From the NCBI RefSeq assembly GCF_002999335.1, contig NW_020312225.1:1-64000 (forward strand): 64,000 nucleotides of DNA. Direction: 5' to 3'. Under the pieces are notes generated by a model. That model saw nothing but the letters and a program-made list of their open reading frames with translations. It was not told the origin of the DNA and did no database searches. Below are positions 12,513 to 23,697 of this stretch, in pieces. The position numbers and the translations under genes are program-made. The stretch comes from Cyclospora cayetanensis. Lineage: Eukaryota; Apicomplexa; Conoidasida; Eucoccidiorida; Eimeriidae. Position 1 is the stretch's first letter; every line of letters begins with the position of its first letter.

Positions 12513-15500
12513 CTACGAGGCCACAGTCTCTGAAGCCTCTGGTGGCTCTTGAACTGACGGCGTGGATTGAGCACCCTCGATCGCAGCGGGCTGGGGAAGA
12601 GGGCCTCCGACCTCTGCTGCTAGGAGCCTCTTGCCCATGAATACGACTTCCCGGCGCATAAGCTCGTCTCCCATCATCTGCAGCAACAATCGCAACCTCC
12701 GCAGCTGTGCACCCTTGAGCCCCTCATGGTCTGACGCGACGCATTGGACGCTCACTTTTTCCCTGAGCGAACGGCTGCCTACACGGCAACTTGGGGGCAG
12801 GGGAAAGCTCTGCCCTCGGCAGACTCCAAGCGTTCCTCACAAGCGCCAAGGCAATGCAGTCTGCTTGTGCGCCGTCTGCTTCACGCTTGAGATGCTGCAG
12901 GCTTTCTTCGAGGTCATCGATGCGGCGCATATCCTGTGCACGAGCATGCCACAAACACGCGCGCAAAGAGCACCCTGCAGGAGGCGGGCACTTCAGAGGG
13001 GCCCTTCGATGAGTAATTCTCTGTCTGTCTGCTGAGCTTCCCCGAATACGGGAAGGGCGTGAGGACTGCGAGGAGCAGCAAACTAGGAGGCGAGCACTGG
13101 GAAGAGGTCTTGGGGTAGGCCTTAAGACGCGTCGCGAAGCCTCACCTCCTCCATGAGAAGTGTCACCAGCTCCTCAAAGCGGCGGTCCTCAGTTGCCTTG
13201 TCGACAACCATGCCCTCTGGAGTCTGCTGCTGCTGTTGCAGCAGCAAATCCTGTATCTTCTGCTGCTCCAACAGCCTGCAAAAACGCAAAGGGTAGGCGC
13301 AACACCCGACTGGCGAGCTAGCTGGCCAGCTAGCAGTTCCTGAGCGCTCTGTAAGAGACTTCCTCGGCAAGCCCCTACTCGAAGGCCTTACCAGACTGAT
13401 AAGAGGCCAAACCATCGAAATCTCTCCTGCACCAAATCCAAGAGATCTTCTAGCTTCTGCTGAAGGTCTTTGGGCAAGGAGAAATCCTGCAGCAGAAGGA
13501 GCAGACAATGCGTCAAAAAAAGCAGCAGCTCCATCCTCCCGCACACCCCCATTTTCAACGGTCCCAGCGGCATCTGGCAAGGGCTTGCACGCACTTGCTT
13601 CAGCTTTGCCACGAAGTCTTTCGGCCGAAATTCATTCCAGCGATCGAACCCATCTCTGCGCAGAACAAATCGTAGGCAGGCGAAGAAGTGGGAAGGCGAC
13701 TTGGAAGGGCCCGTCATTCACACGCACCGCTTCTTCGGCACTCATTCTCATTCCTGCACCGGCTGTTGCTGCTGCTGCTTACTGGTCAGGAGCATACAAG
13801 ACAAAGGTAGGAGTTGCACGCGTCACTGGACACTGAGGCGGGAAGTCATTCGTGTTGAGATTCAGACGCTTCAGAACCAAGGGCACCTAAGCGGCACAGA
13901 CGCCAGCAACAGCACAACAATAACCCTTGGGATCGATCACCCGCTGCACCCTGCACTGGCGAGAGGAAAGGCCTGCAAAGGTCCTCTAAGAGAACAAGGA
14001 GCAAGTTTCACCACGCCAAAAAATCGCAAACAGACGGTAGAGGAGGGAGGCAGGAACCTGCATCCTCGCCACCTCCCCTCCTTCCTATCCCCAACGCAGT
14101 CTAACCAACATTGCCGCTGTCAAAGCGCCAGCTCGCTTAGAGGCCTCCTTTCCCCTGGAGCGTGTTCCCTGCTGTTTGCTGTCTCTTGCTATCGCCTCCC
14201 AGCCTCTTCCCTCTTAGCCCGCTGCCACCCCTGCATGCTGCCTCAAAAGTCGAGATTGTGACTAGAGCTTGCACTCCCGCTTGAGGCCAGTGCGCAGCGT
14301 TGCAGAAAAGAGGGGGAAGTGGTGAGTCGCTCTTCCACACGCATTGGCAGTGCTCTACGATAGACGCCGTTTCCTCCAGAAAGGCGGCAGGGAGAAGCCC
14401 TCGGATGCCACTAGACCCCCTTACCATATTACAAGGATCCCCTTCTTGCCGTATTGCAAGAATGGGAGAGAAAGAAGAAGGATCTGGGAAGTCAGCCTCC
14501 CGAGCCGAGAATGCACATGCAGACCAGAGATGCGCAGAGAGTAGCATGGCAGAAGGCAGCATACCTCATATGCTTTTAGCAGTTTAGACACCGAGTTAAT
14601 GAAGGGCCGCATAAGGAAGCAGAGGAAGCAGCCATCTTCATAGAGCTGCAGCAAGACGCGATCCCCTCCTTTCGCCGCATCTAGCACCTGAAAAAACGCA
14701 GCAAATGCAGCATGTCTTCACAGGCCATCAGGCTCCTGCAGTAAAGCATCACCTGTGGCTGGTGTTAAGGTGGAGGGAAGCGGCACTCGCCAATTAGAAG
14801 GGAGCTTAGCCTGGCTCTGAGTCTAAGCAGAGAAGGCTCCCTGTCTGCGAGAGAGAGCAGCAAAAATAACCAGAAGAAGAGCAGCAGCCAGAGCAGCAAT
14901 AAAGGTAGCAGCAAGAGTAGCCTCAAGAGCAGGAGCAATAAGAGTAGCATCAAGAGCAGCAGCAATAAGAGTAGCATCAAGAGCAGCATCAAGAGCAGCA
15001 GCAATAAGAGTAGCATCAAGAGCAGCAGCAAAAGTAGCAGCAATAAGAGTAGCATCAATAAAAGTAGCATCAGGAGTAGCAGCAATAAGAGTAGCATCAA
15101 GAGCAGCAGCAAAAGTAGCAGCAATAAGAGTAGCATCAATAAAAGTAGCATCAAGAGCAGCATCAATAAAAGTAGCATCAAGAGCAGCAGCAATAACGGC
15201 AGCAGCAAGAGCAGCAGCAAAAGTAGCAGCAATAAGAGTAGCATCAATAAAAGTAGCATCAAGAGCAGCAGCAATAAGAGTAGCATCAAGAGCAGCAGCA
15301 TCAAGAGTAGCCTCACGAGCAGCACGAGGAGCAGCAGCGAAATCTACGGTAAGAACAGGTGGGAGGCGTGTGTTCACATCATGTACTTCTGTTTGGAAGG
15401 TGTTGTATGTCACACGAGTGGGAAGTGCCTTTTGCGTGAGCAGCTCATTCTCTGCGGCTTGTGAGGCCTCGCTCTGAGGCGAGAAGAACGCATGCAGCTG

Positions 15501-16654
15501 GGGCAAAACGTAAGCCTCCAGAAACGCATCTACAGATTCGGTGCTGGTATTGTTTGCAGGAAGGTTGCCTCTAGCATTCAAGGCTTCACTGCTGACTTCG
15601 CTGTTGATTGCACTGCTGACTTCGCTGTTGATTTTACTGCTGACTTCGCTGTTGATTGCACTGCTGACTTCGCTGTCGATTGCACTGCTGACTTCGCTGT
15701 CGATTGCACTGCTGACTTCGCTGTCGATTGCACTGCTGACTTCGCTGCTGACTTCGCTGCTATTGGCAGAGCCGCTGCTGGATTTGCTGCTCGAAAGGCC
15801 TTCCAGCAGCCTCGCCTCTTCCGAGTCTAAGGAGAGACGTTTCTTCCTTTGGCCCTTGTAAAGCATCAGTGCGGGTGCCTTGGAGTCTTTAGAGGCCCCT
15901 TCACTTTCGCCATTTCTGCAGGAGAACGGAGCAGCAGCTGCGATGACATTTTGAGCGAAGTGGCAACACAGCTCCTTCGCAGGGAGAGGTGGCATTAGCG
16001 CAGGAGAAGGCCTCACCTGAAGGCGTAAAACAAGGAGATTGTTCTGGGTAGAAGCTTCTGCTCGACGGCATCCCCAATGTGGGCCCTCAGCTTGGCAATG
16101 AGAAGTTTGCGAGTCTCCGCGTCGGAGGGGCCCCCCAAGAAGAGCACCACGAGGTCGTCTGTCTTGTCGAAAAGCTCATCGCGCATCTGACTCCAGCCCG
16201 TAAGGGGGCAGCTGTCTTTCTCGCTGCTGCTGCTGCTCTTGCGAGGGGCGAAAAAAAGGGCCTCAAAGGGGGGGGGTGGAGCAGCGGAGCCTTTATTCAG
16301 AAAGCTCCACGAGAAAGCGGCCATGCCCAGTGCGCCAGCCGCCAGCGTTAGGGGCGTCCAGAAGCCGTGATCACCCTCCTTGCTGCCAGTGTGTTTCTGG
16401 CTGCTGTCATCGCTAGGGGATTCTCCTGCATGCGGAGAAGTAGCGGCCTTCGTGGAGGTACACGAAGCCGTCGAGAAGTGAGCCGCAGCGCCCATGCCAA
16501 GCCACAGCCTCCCTACATGCCGCGGAAGTTTGACGTGCGGTAAGGGGGCTGCTGTTGCTGCTGCTGCTGCCGCTGCTGCTGCTGCTGCGGATCCGCCTGC
16601 TGTACTTGGCGCATGCGCTGCGGCAGCAGCCACCAAGTACCTCGGGACCAGCAT
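12513..16654 (-). CDS. Tandem thioredoxin-fold protein, probably mitochondrial
   Basis: Minus-strand exons join in phase: 16654-16017, 15915-15348, 14687-14565, 13886-13783, 13655-13595, 13486-13392, 13275-13146 and 12933-12841, giving 604 residues. A last exon follows and ends at 12513, but its acceptor could not be fixed. The N-terminus is Ala/Ser/Arg-rich with no acidic residues, like a mitochondrial presequence. A possible membrane span (LTLAAGALGMAAFSWSFL) follows. Domain one runs from DDLVVLFLGGPSD to a cis-Pro-like APALMLYKGQRK and lacks CxxC. A Ser-rich octapeptide repeat (SEVSSAID) then separates it from domain two. Domain two has VLLQLYEDGCFLC, a CxxC in thioredoxin position but with Gly instead of Trp before it, and the cis-Pro loop ATPTFVLY. 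The C-terminus is Gln-rich coiled coil. A redox or assembly role in mitochondria is inference; I do not recognise a named orthologue. Confidence 0.68.
14875..15318. repeat. AGC/ATC-type compound repeat, units near 24 bp
   Basis: Imperfect tandem units built from AGCAGCAATAAGAGTAGC and ATCAAG occupy about 440 bases. The tract lies between two in-phase exons of the thioredoxin-fold gene, with a donor at 15347 and an acceptor ending at 14688, so I place it in an intron. It has no stop in several frames (Leu/Met runs, Ala-Leu-Asp-Ala-Thr runs, Ser/Lys runs), so intron retention would give a long repeat insert until a stop at about 14823. Confidence 0.85.
15598..15780 (-). repeat. 24-bp coding repeat encoding SEVSSAID units
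   Basis: Six to seven 24-bp units encode an eight-residue repeat of the form SEVSSA(I)(D/N) inside exon two of the thioredoxin-fold gene. The repeat links the two thioredoxin-like domains and is probably disordered. Units differ mainly by Asp/Asn and Ala/Lys changes. Confidence 0.85.
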
Positions 16655-17430
16655 TGAATCCCTCCTCTTGAGGCTCTACACACAGGGGGCTTCCACGCGG
16701 CATGCACAAGCAGCTGCTCACCAACGTTAGCTGCGTTTCGCTTTGAGTCACTGGCTCAAACCCACGAGTTCAAAAGGCGTGGCGTGGCCAAAGAGGCGCG
16801 CAGAATCCGCCAGAAAGAAGAAGGAGCAGAGAGAGAGAAGGTAGTCTTTCTCGGGAACCCCCTCCTGCTGCGTCACCCGCTCAGGGGCCCCCACGCCTCT
16901 TGGCTGCGCAGGGGGCCCCCCCTCCGACTCGGGGACCCCTCACCATGCACAACTTTAGAACAGATCCTTTTCAGCGGACTCATGACCATACGAGAAAATC
17001 CCTCAGCAATATTCCTCCTGCTTATACAAGGCCCTTCGATGGCTTGGCTCCTGGGGATCCAGAGTCTGTCGAGAAGGCCTTAATGGCCTTATGCTGCATC
17101 TAGAAGACTCAACAAGGTCTAGGGTGCCCCCTAATTTCTTTCTGGTGCCGTGAAGCTGCTCTTCACATTGCCTCCGATTGTCAAGCCCCTCTGCGGCAGG
17201 GGGGCGCCCATCGATCCAGCTGGTTGTACACCTGGGTTTTACACGGGTTCCTTCATCTCTGTAATTTCCCCTAGAAAAAGCTCTTTTCTGAGGTTTGCCA
17301 AGGCCTTTTTGATAGAATTTTTTTCGATAGAAATGTCCTGATCCAGCGCAACCTGCCACTTCCTTGGAAGCTTTCGAGTAGTTCCAAGTGCCCTCCTCTA
17401 GACTCTCGTTAGGCCGGCATAATACTAGCC

Positions 17431-17462
17431 ACACACACACACACACACACATACACTCGCAT

Positions 17463-17498
<36 letters not shown>

Positions 17499-17593
17499 TC
17501 GCATGCACACACACACACACACACTCGCATGCACACACACACACACATACACATACACTCGCATGCACACACACACACATACACTCGCATGCA
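17431..17593. repeat. (CA)n microsatellite with regular ACTCGCATG interruptions
   Basis: Runs of (CA) are interrupted about five times by TACACTCGCATGCACAC-like blocks at a spacing of 30-50 bases. The tract therefore is a higher-order repeat of CA run plus a conserved linker. It is non-coding and gives spurious Cys/Val or His/Thr frames. Confidence 0.93.
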
Positions 17594-18421
17594 CGCACAA
17601 AATTTCGTAGAAAGTTATTACATGGTCGTAGAAAAAGCCCTCTCTCCTTGTCCGCCTGCCCATATTCAGCCCTTAAGAGTCCTTTGACAGACGGGCGAGG
17701 TTGCTCTTTCAAATTGTCTGCTACATTAATGATGCCCAATTAGAAAGGACCAGTAAAAAATGACTAATTGGGCCGACTGTTCGCGTATCTGCTCTAGTGC
17801 AGAGTGCTGTCGGCTCGAAGGCAGAAAATGCAGCTTTATGGGTGTTCGTACGGTACATGCAATATGTAGGTAGCTATATATGGCTGGAGTGCCTAAAGGG
17901 TGCAGCTACTACGCGCATGCTGACAGACATTCTTTCCTCATGTCAGAAATGTGAGGCGTTTCGAAAGGCTACGACGCAAGCTCTTTTGGAAGCACTTAAT
18001 AATATTGTGGACTAGACGTATTGAGTTTGGAATTAGTTGTCTTCTACCGGGGTCCTTAGAGGAGCATCGCATCTTCAGCGCAAGAGGGGCGGGGACCGCC
18101 GAAGTGCATCGGTGTTGCTGCCTTTAAATGCTCACTCCGAGCATTCAGAGCTGGTTGGAAATGAAAGAATATAGCGCAGAGGCACGCAGCACGGATTCTA
18201 GTCGCAGCGTTCGAAGTACCTGTCCTTCGGAACCAAGAACAATAAAACAGCCAGACCTGCTAGCAGTCAATTCTTGATATCGTTTCTGTATTAGGTACAG
18301 CAAGTGTGGTAGGACCTCGGCCAAGTGTTGCTTAGCCAGCAATACGGGGTAATCATCCTGCCCTATTTGAAAGGGGCCTCAGGACGCCTTTAGAGCTCAT
18401 GAGGGAAGGGAAAGGGACCGT

Positions 18422-18497
18422 TAGGCTAGCCTGATGCTTCTACCTTCAGTCTGTTAGGCTAGCCTGATGCTTCTAACTTCAGCCCGTTAGGCTGTTT
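18422..18497. repeat. 33-bp tandem repeat, 2.3 copies
   Basis: A unit starting GTTAGGCTAGCCTGATGC occurs twice, about 33 bases apart and with few differences, followed by a partial third copy (GTTAGGCT). It lies in intergenic DNA with no gene function visible. Confidence 0.85.
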
Positions 18498-18655
18498 CCT
18501 AGCACACCACTGCCTACGCAGAAAAGGCTGTTGTGTTGATGCATGTGTGGCCGGGCAAACCGTAGACCCTTGCTTTATTATAACACAATGAAGTGTCCCA
18601 ACCTTCGCATCAGCCGCTCCTATGAGAAAACGGCTTCAGTTGGGCTCTTGGTTTT

Positions 18656-19699
18656 CTAGGCGTTCGAGTTTGACACTTCCCAAGGAAATTTCAAGGGCCC
18701 AGCATCGCGGGCTACCCGGGACCCCACAGCACGGCAGAAAGCGGAAAAGAAGAGAGGCAGCGATACTCGGTCGTCTTTTTCTGCTTCTTCCTGCTGTGGA
18801 TTCTGCTGCTGCTGTAGTGCTGCATCGAAGGCAATCGTGAAGTCCTCTTCGGATAGCAATGGTGTTGGGTCAGACACAAACGCCCACAATTGCTTTCTTG
18901 TCAATAAAATCCCCTGAGAATTCCCTTGGGACCCTCCCTGAAGCCCCCGCTGCAAGAGAACTTCCCACTTACTAGGTGGGCGTAAGAGTTCCCAGACATG
19001 GTCGTCTTTTTGATTGGCAGTATGCTGTTCTATTTGCTGCTGTTGACAATTCTTCCGCTGCAACGGGTGCTGCGGCAACTGAGGGTGCTTGTGCAGGTGG
19101 TCCTGCGACTGTTGCTCCGGGTCTTGCATGCAGTCGGCCACAGACACGGCATCCTTCTTGGTAGATACTCCGAAGGCGAAACTCTCCGTTAAACCGTCTA
19201 GTGGGCACCGCGCTCCTTTCCTCAGGATGGTGTCGCTCTCTTCAGAGGGGCTCTCCCAGCTGTGCTCCCACCAGTCAGGGGGCCCCTCTGCGAGAGCGCT
19301 CTTGCCTGGGACCCTCTGAATCCTTGAAGCAAAGACGGAAGCAACTGCAGCTTTTTCGATCTTTCGCTTTTGTTGCATGTTCTCCAGTGTCTGCCCCGGG
19401 TGATTATCAGAGGGTGGGCCTTCTTGCTCGGTGTCCTTTGCCTGGTACGAACCACCAGTCTGGGGGCCGTGTGTGTCACCCCAAATACACTTCTTTGCCT
19501 GGTCTGATTCATCAGGGGTTTGCTTGACACCGCAACATACGTCGTTGGAGTGATGTGGATTCAAACCTGTCGCAGATCTCCCAAGAGGCATTCGTTTTCT
19601 ACTTCTGTAAATGGCTTCTTCTTGCTCTCTAAGAAATTTCTGGACGAAGCTTTCTGGGGTCCCCCCTAGGAGGTCCCCTTTAAGGGCGTCTGAACGCAT
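18656..19699 (-). CDS. Hypothetical protein, 347 residues
   Basis: A single open frame starts at an ATG at 19699, with an in-frame stop directly upstream. I do not recognise it. The N-terminal helix ESFVQKFLREQEEAIYRSR is charged and may form coiled coil. A long polar low-complexity middle with Gln/His runs follows. The last 100 residues contain LTRKQLWAFVSDPTPLLSEE and DDRVSLPLFFSAFCRAV, spaced like a degenerate pair of EF-hands but without convincing calcium loops. Upstream on the same strand a short frame near 20058-19870 with a good donor (GTAAGG) could be a first exon, in which case the start would change. Confidence 0.55.
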   Translation of the reverse strand: MRSDALKGDLLGGTPESFVQKFLREQEEAIYRSRKRMPLGRSATGLNPHHSNDVCCGVKQTPDESDQAKKCIWGDTHGPQTGGSYQAKDTEQEGPPSDNHPGQTLENMQQKRKIEKAAVASVFASRIQRVPGKSALAEGPPDWWEHSWESPSEESDTILRKGARCPLDGLTESFAFGVSTKKDAVSVADCMQDPEQQSQDHLHKHPQLPQHPLQRKNCQQQQIEQHTANQKDDHVWELLRPPSKWEVLLQRGLQGGSQGNSQGILLTRKQLWAFVSDPTPLLSEEDFTIAFDAALQQQQNPQQEEAEKDDRVSLPLFFSAFCRAVGSRVARDAGPLKFPWEVSNSNA

Positions 19700-20059
19700 C
19701 TAGGGTTGAGGGTGTCCCCGAAAAGCCTTTGGGCGGCCCCAGGAAGTAGCAGGAGGCCCGTATAGCTTAAGAAAACCTTCAAAGAGGCTATTGCCTGAGT
19801 ATCAACAGGATTATTCACTCTCTCTTCACCGGTTTTCTCCGAGGGTTTGCGTCTGTCCGCTGTGCCAGAGTCCTGCACCTTACCTCTAGGGATTAGGGGC
19901 CTACAGCCTACCACAGGGAAGGAGGGTGGATCCTTGGAGACCCTTAAGAGGATTTTCCAACAGGAAGTCATACAGGCTATGGCGGGGCTAACCATGGAAG
20001 CCACAGTGCGTGTTTTCACAAAGTCATATCCACGCAATTCTAGAGGTTGCGCTGCCAAC

Positions 20060-23000
20060 AGATAAATGGCAAGCCACGGTTAGGGCCTAAGACTACAAAA
20101 ATAAGGCATCACGTCCCGAGAATGGGGTCTGCAATCGAAACAAAATGGAAACAACGGATGCTTGAGACGGGGTGCTCTAGAGTCCCTGGTTGTTGAGTAC
20201 GCAGCTTACGCTATTTATATTAAGATTTAAAATTTATGACATCACTTTCATCAGCAAGGCGTAAGACCATTTTACTTAGACTGATTAAACTGGCTTCGGC
20301 TCGCGCAGTTTGGGTCTTTGCTTCAGTGTTGTCGCCCTCCGACCCCTAGGGTCACTTGGAATCCCCCAGCGGGGCCCAGAGGTCCACATGAATTTCTCCC
20401 CTTTTATGTGATAGCGAGAGAGCATCTGGTTTGCAAACAGAATGTGAGTGCCTTGCACTGACACCACGAACACTGCTATAGGGCCTTTCTGTTCCACGCT
20501 ATCGAGCCCCTAGACGAGCAAATGCCTCGGGAAATGCCAAGGTGCTGGAATGCTTGAATGCTATAGGGGATAAGCACCGCCAAACAGAGTTGTTTTATGC
20601 TGAAGTGTACGCCCAATCCTTTTGGCGGCGTAGTAGTATGCTGAAGTGAACTGTTCTAAAAGTTGCAGTGTTTCGACGACCATTACGAACGGCTGGTGCA
20701 ACCCTCCCTACACTCGCTTAAGTGAAATAAACTTACGCACTAAAAGGAGAGACAAATCTTTGGAGGTGATCGAGCGTACGAGCGGAGGCTGGCTATATCG
20801 GCAGGGACGACGCCGATCTATTTATTGTCTGCTTGCGGTGTGTCCTTCTCGAAGCCGAGGAAGCAGACCAGATGGTCGTGTTACACTCTAATATTACAGT
20901 TCCAGCTGTACAGCTTTACCTAGAGAATATACGTGGATCCATCACCACTAGTATGAACGCTGCTTGATGCCCTCACCGTTACCTGCGAAATTCTTACAGC
21001 CTGTCTCATTTACTTGGAAGGCTCCTTCTCACATTAAAGTCTGAGCTTATACACTGTGAGTGTGTGGGTCGTTTGGTCCTAAAACGAAAACTGTTTCCTC
21101 TAGGTGCTGTAGGGCTCCGGTTGCATGAAGTCCGTCTTGGTTTTCTTTGCTAGCTGTCCTCTTTAAACACCAGGCCAGCACATGAGCTAGGAAGCACGAA
21201 TCTGCCGCTGCACTAATTCCATCCTTCAGCCGTCCGTCGTACAGCTCTCGGCTCGAGCCTCTGCACGGGGACAGTCTTTTTTAGTGAGCCTGCTTCGCGC
21301 CTGTACAGTTCTCAACTGTTATAATCGCTTCTGCTGCTTCTGCATCGCCCTTTTTGTCAGAGGCACAGGTATTCATGGCTTTAAATGCAAAGAGAGGCAA
21401 GCTTTATGAGAGCAGACACAGAAACAGACCGGCGAGCAATTAAGCAAGCAGTGGCAGAGGCCAGGGAGCGACAATACAACAAAGGAAAGAGTCAAGCGAG
21501 CTGAACCGTGTACTCCACTCTCATGAGCTGCTCACATTAGTCTCGTGTGAGCGCAGCTCTACTGGTGATTGCATCCAATCAATATTAAGAGTGTCTTGAA
21601 TGTACGAATCAGAGATTGTCCAACAATGGAGAGATCATATCCTCTTCCTTTGCCCTTTTGCATTAACCCCCGCTGCCCTTCTTTGTTGCTATGCTGCAAT
21701 CAAAATTTGTTGCCAAAAGACTCGACACTAAGTACTGTTTAAGCTCATGCCAATGATTTTCTGTCTCTTCTTCTATGTTAGGAGGTCTCTGCGCTCTTTT
21801 TTCCTTGTGCATGTTACTGTCGGCGCACATATGGTTAAACACGTGGGTCTTTGCTCATGCCTGCGTATCGACTAAAGAGCGCCCCTCCTTTAAAATGAAG
21901 AGCAAACTATTCCGGGGCATCGAGCGTAGCGTGTGTAAATTTATGCACACACTTAAGGCCGTATACATACATGGATTATCATTACCTCCTCCTCTATTAC
22001 TGCCAGAGGCAGCAACTGGACACAACTTTCTTGCGGGTTGCCTATTAACCTTCACACACATATTTATCAGTCCTTGTATGGCTGCAGGTAGCTCTCGCCA
22101 GCCGTGTAAAACGGCGGCTAGCTGCAGGTAGTGGCAAGCCTTATATGAACGTGCATGCGAGCTTCAAAGCTAATGTGATAAATTGATGCACACCGTCCCA
22201 CCAGCGTTGGGGGACCTGCGTAGAGGAAAGAGGCCAGCCATGTGCGCATGAATATATCGGCTTACAGTGCAATAAGGCATAGGCCACTAGGATTCAAAAC
22301 AAAATGCGCTGAGTTGGTTCGATACAGGGTCTAACGTGAGAAAGTGAATAGCTAGATCAACATGTTGAGGCTGAAGCACTTGAGGTTTCACAGTGCGTGG
22401 CGAAAATGGCATCCCACGGTGCAAAGCAATCGCTCTGGGGCCCCCAAGTCAAGGAGTCCGTTGTATCCCTGTAATGGTCACTCGAAAGGACCTCCTGGGC
22501 AGAAACAGTTAAAAATATTGACTGTCACAAGTACTGGAAAGCCCAAGGTTGAGCTAAATGCGATTTGGTGGTTGCTCTAGTGAGCTTCGAGGGATTTTAA
22601 AGGCATTGAGCCACGGTTCTTCTCCCTTTTGGGAGGCGAGCGCTACGAAGGCAAGAGCAAGCAAGGGAACGAACCATGGAAGACCTCCAAAGATGTTTAT
22701 TTGCAGCAAGGAGAAGCACGCGAAAGCTTCCGACCAAGCAGCGTTTGATTTCTTTAAGTGTCCCTTGATTCTTCGGTGAAATCAATGCGAAACCTTTCGC
22801 TGTGCGTGTACAGAGTCAGTATCTGTATGGGCTTCGCTCCCCACTGCACGGGGCAAGCGGGCGAGTATCCCTCTCCCTCGCCCTCGGCGGTTAATATCAT
22901 TTAATGCTTTCTCAGTAAGAGCTGACAGCCTCGGTGGATTAATCGGGAGATCCTAAACTGTATTCACTGATCGTTCACTGCAACGCCTTGCTGATACACG

Positions 23001-23690
23001 CGCACTTCTACTACTGGCTGTAGAAGGCAAGCCGGGGCATCGCACTCCCGGTGTGTGTATTTTGTCTAGTGTTGATTCAACCCATTATTTCAGACGCCAT
23101 ATCGATTTCTCCCGTGTTTTCCTAGAAGTGCATGAGTGTTCTTGCTCGGCTGGCTGGGCTGTAGCGACAGTAGTGGGGCGCTGCCTCAGAGGTGTCCTCT
23201 AGTAGCAAGGCCCGCACATCAAAACTTGACTTCCTAGATGGAAATACGGTGACGAGTCCATTTCCCAGTGCTTCTACGCCTTAATTTCGGAAGACCAGTC
23301 AAGTCCTTCTTCCGTCCCCGAAGCACAACTCAGCTCGTCAACCAGCCAGCGCGAAGCAGATCGTCCTTTACCCAAGAATTTCTGAAGTACACATTGTAAA
23401 TAAAGCCTGGAGGGAACAAAACCAAGGCCGGAGAATAAACAGAGTCTTGGAGGACTTATCTAAGTTCCCACTGTGAAGAAAACACGAAGCCAACCCCAGA
23501 CTTATGGCCACCCCTGACGGCGAATTGATTGGGATCAAGCCATAGGGTATTCCCTCATCATTCGGCCTAAGAAAGGGCTTCTGATGCCGCTGGTTTGTTT
23601 TTTAGTGCAGCGTCCGGCAGGTTCTCGGGTTTAGCGCCACTCTTCTCTGGATTTTGCTAGCCTCAGGTGAGAATCCACAAGAAAGATTGC
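20060..23690. other. No recognisable gene, about 3.6 kb
   Basis: This stretch has lower GC, few long open frames and no CAG-type repeats. I found no domain, tRNA-like cloverleaf or mobile element. Such repeat-poor intergenic blocks fit the mosaic of repeat-poor and repeat-rich segments described for Eimeria chromosomes. Confidence 0.5.
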
Positions 23691-23697
23691 AAAGACG

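Larger units (their letters stand above)
16655..18655. other. Intergenic region with microsatellite and short tandem repeat
   Basis: About 2 kb separates the thioredoxin-fold gene start from the stop of the next minus-strand gene. It holds a CA-rich microsatellite and a 33-bp tandem repeat, listed separately. The short open frames have no recognisable motifs. The first 300-400 bases presumably include the promoter of the thioredoxin-fold gene. Confidence 0.5.

Noticed and set aside
14875..15318. Regular repeat array considered as CRISPR-like.
   Set aside because: Units are contiguous without unique spacers and lie in a eukaryotic intron.
14765..15325. Open frame of almost pure Leu/Met on the minus strand.
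   Set aside because: It is a frame through the AGC/ATC repeat inside an intron; no real protein has this composition.
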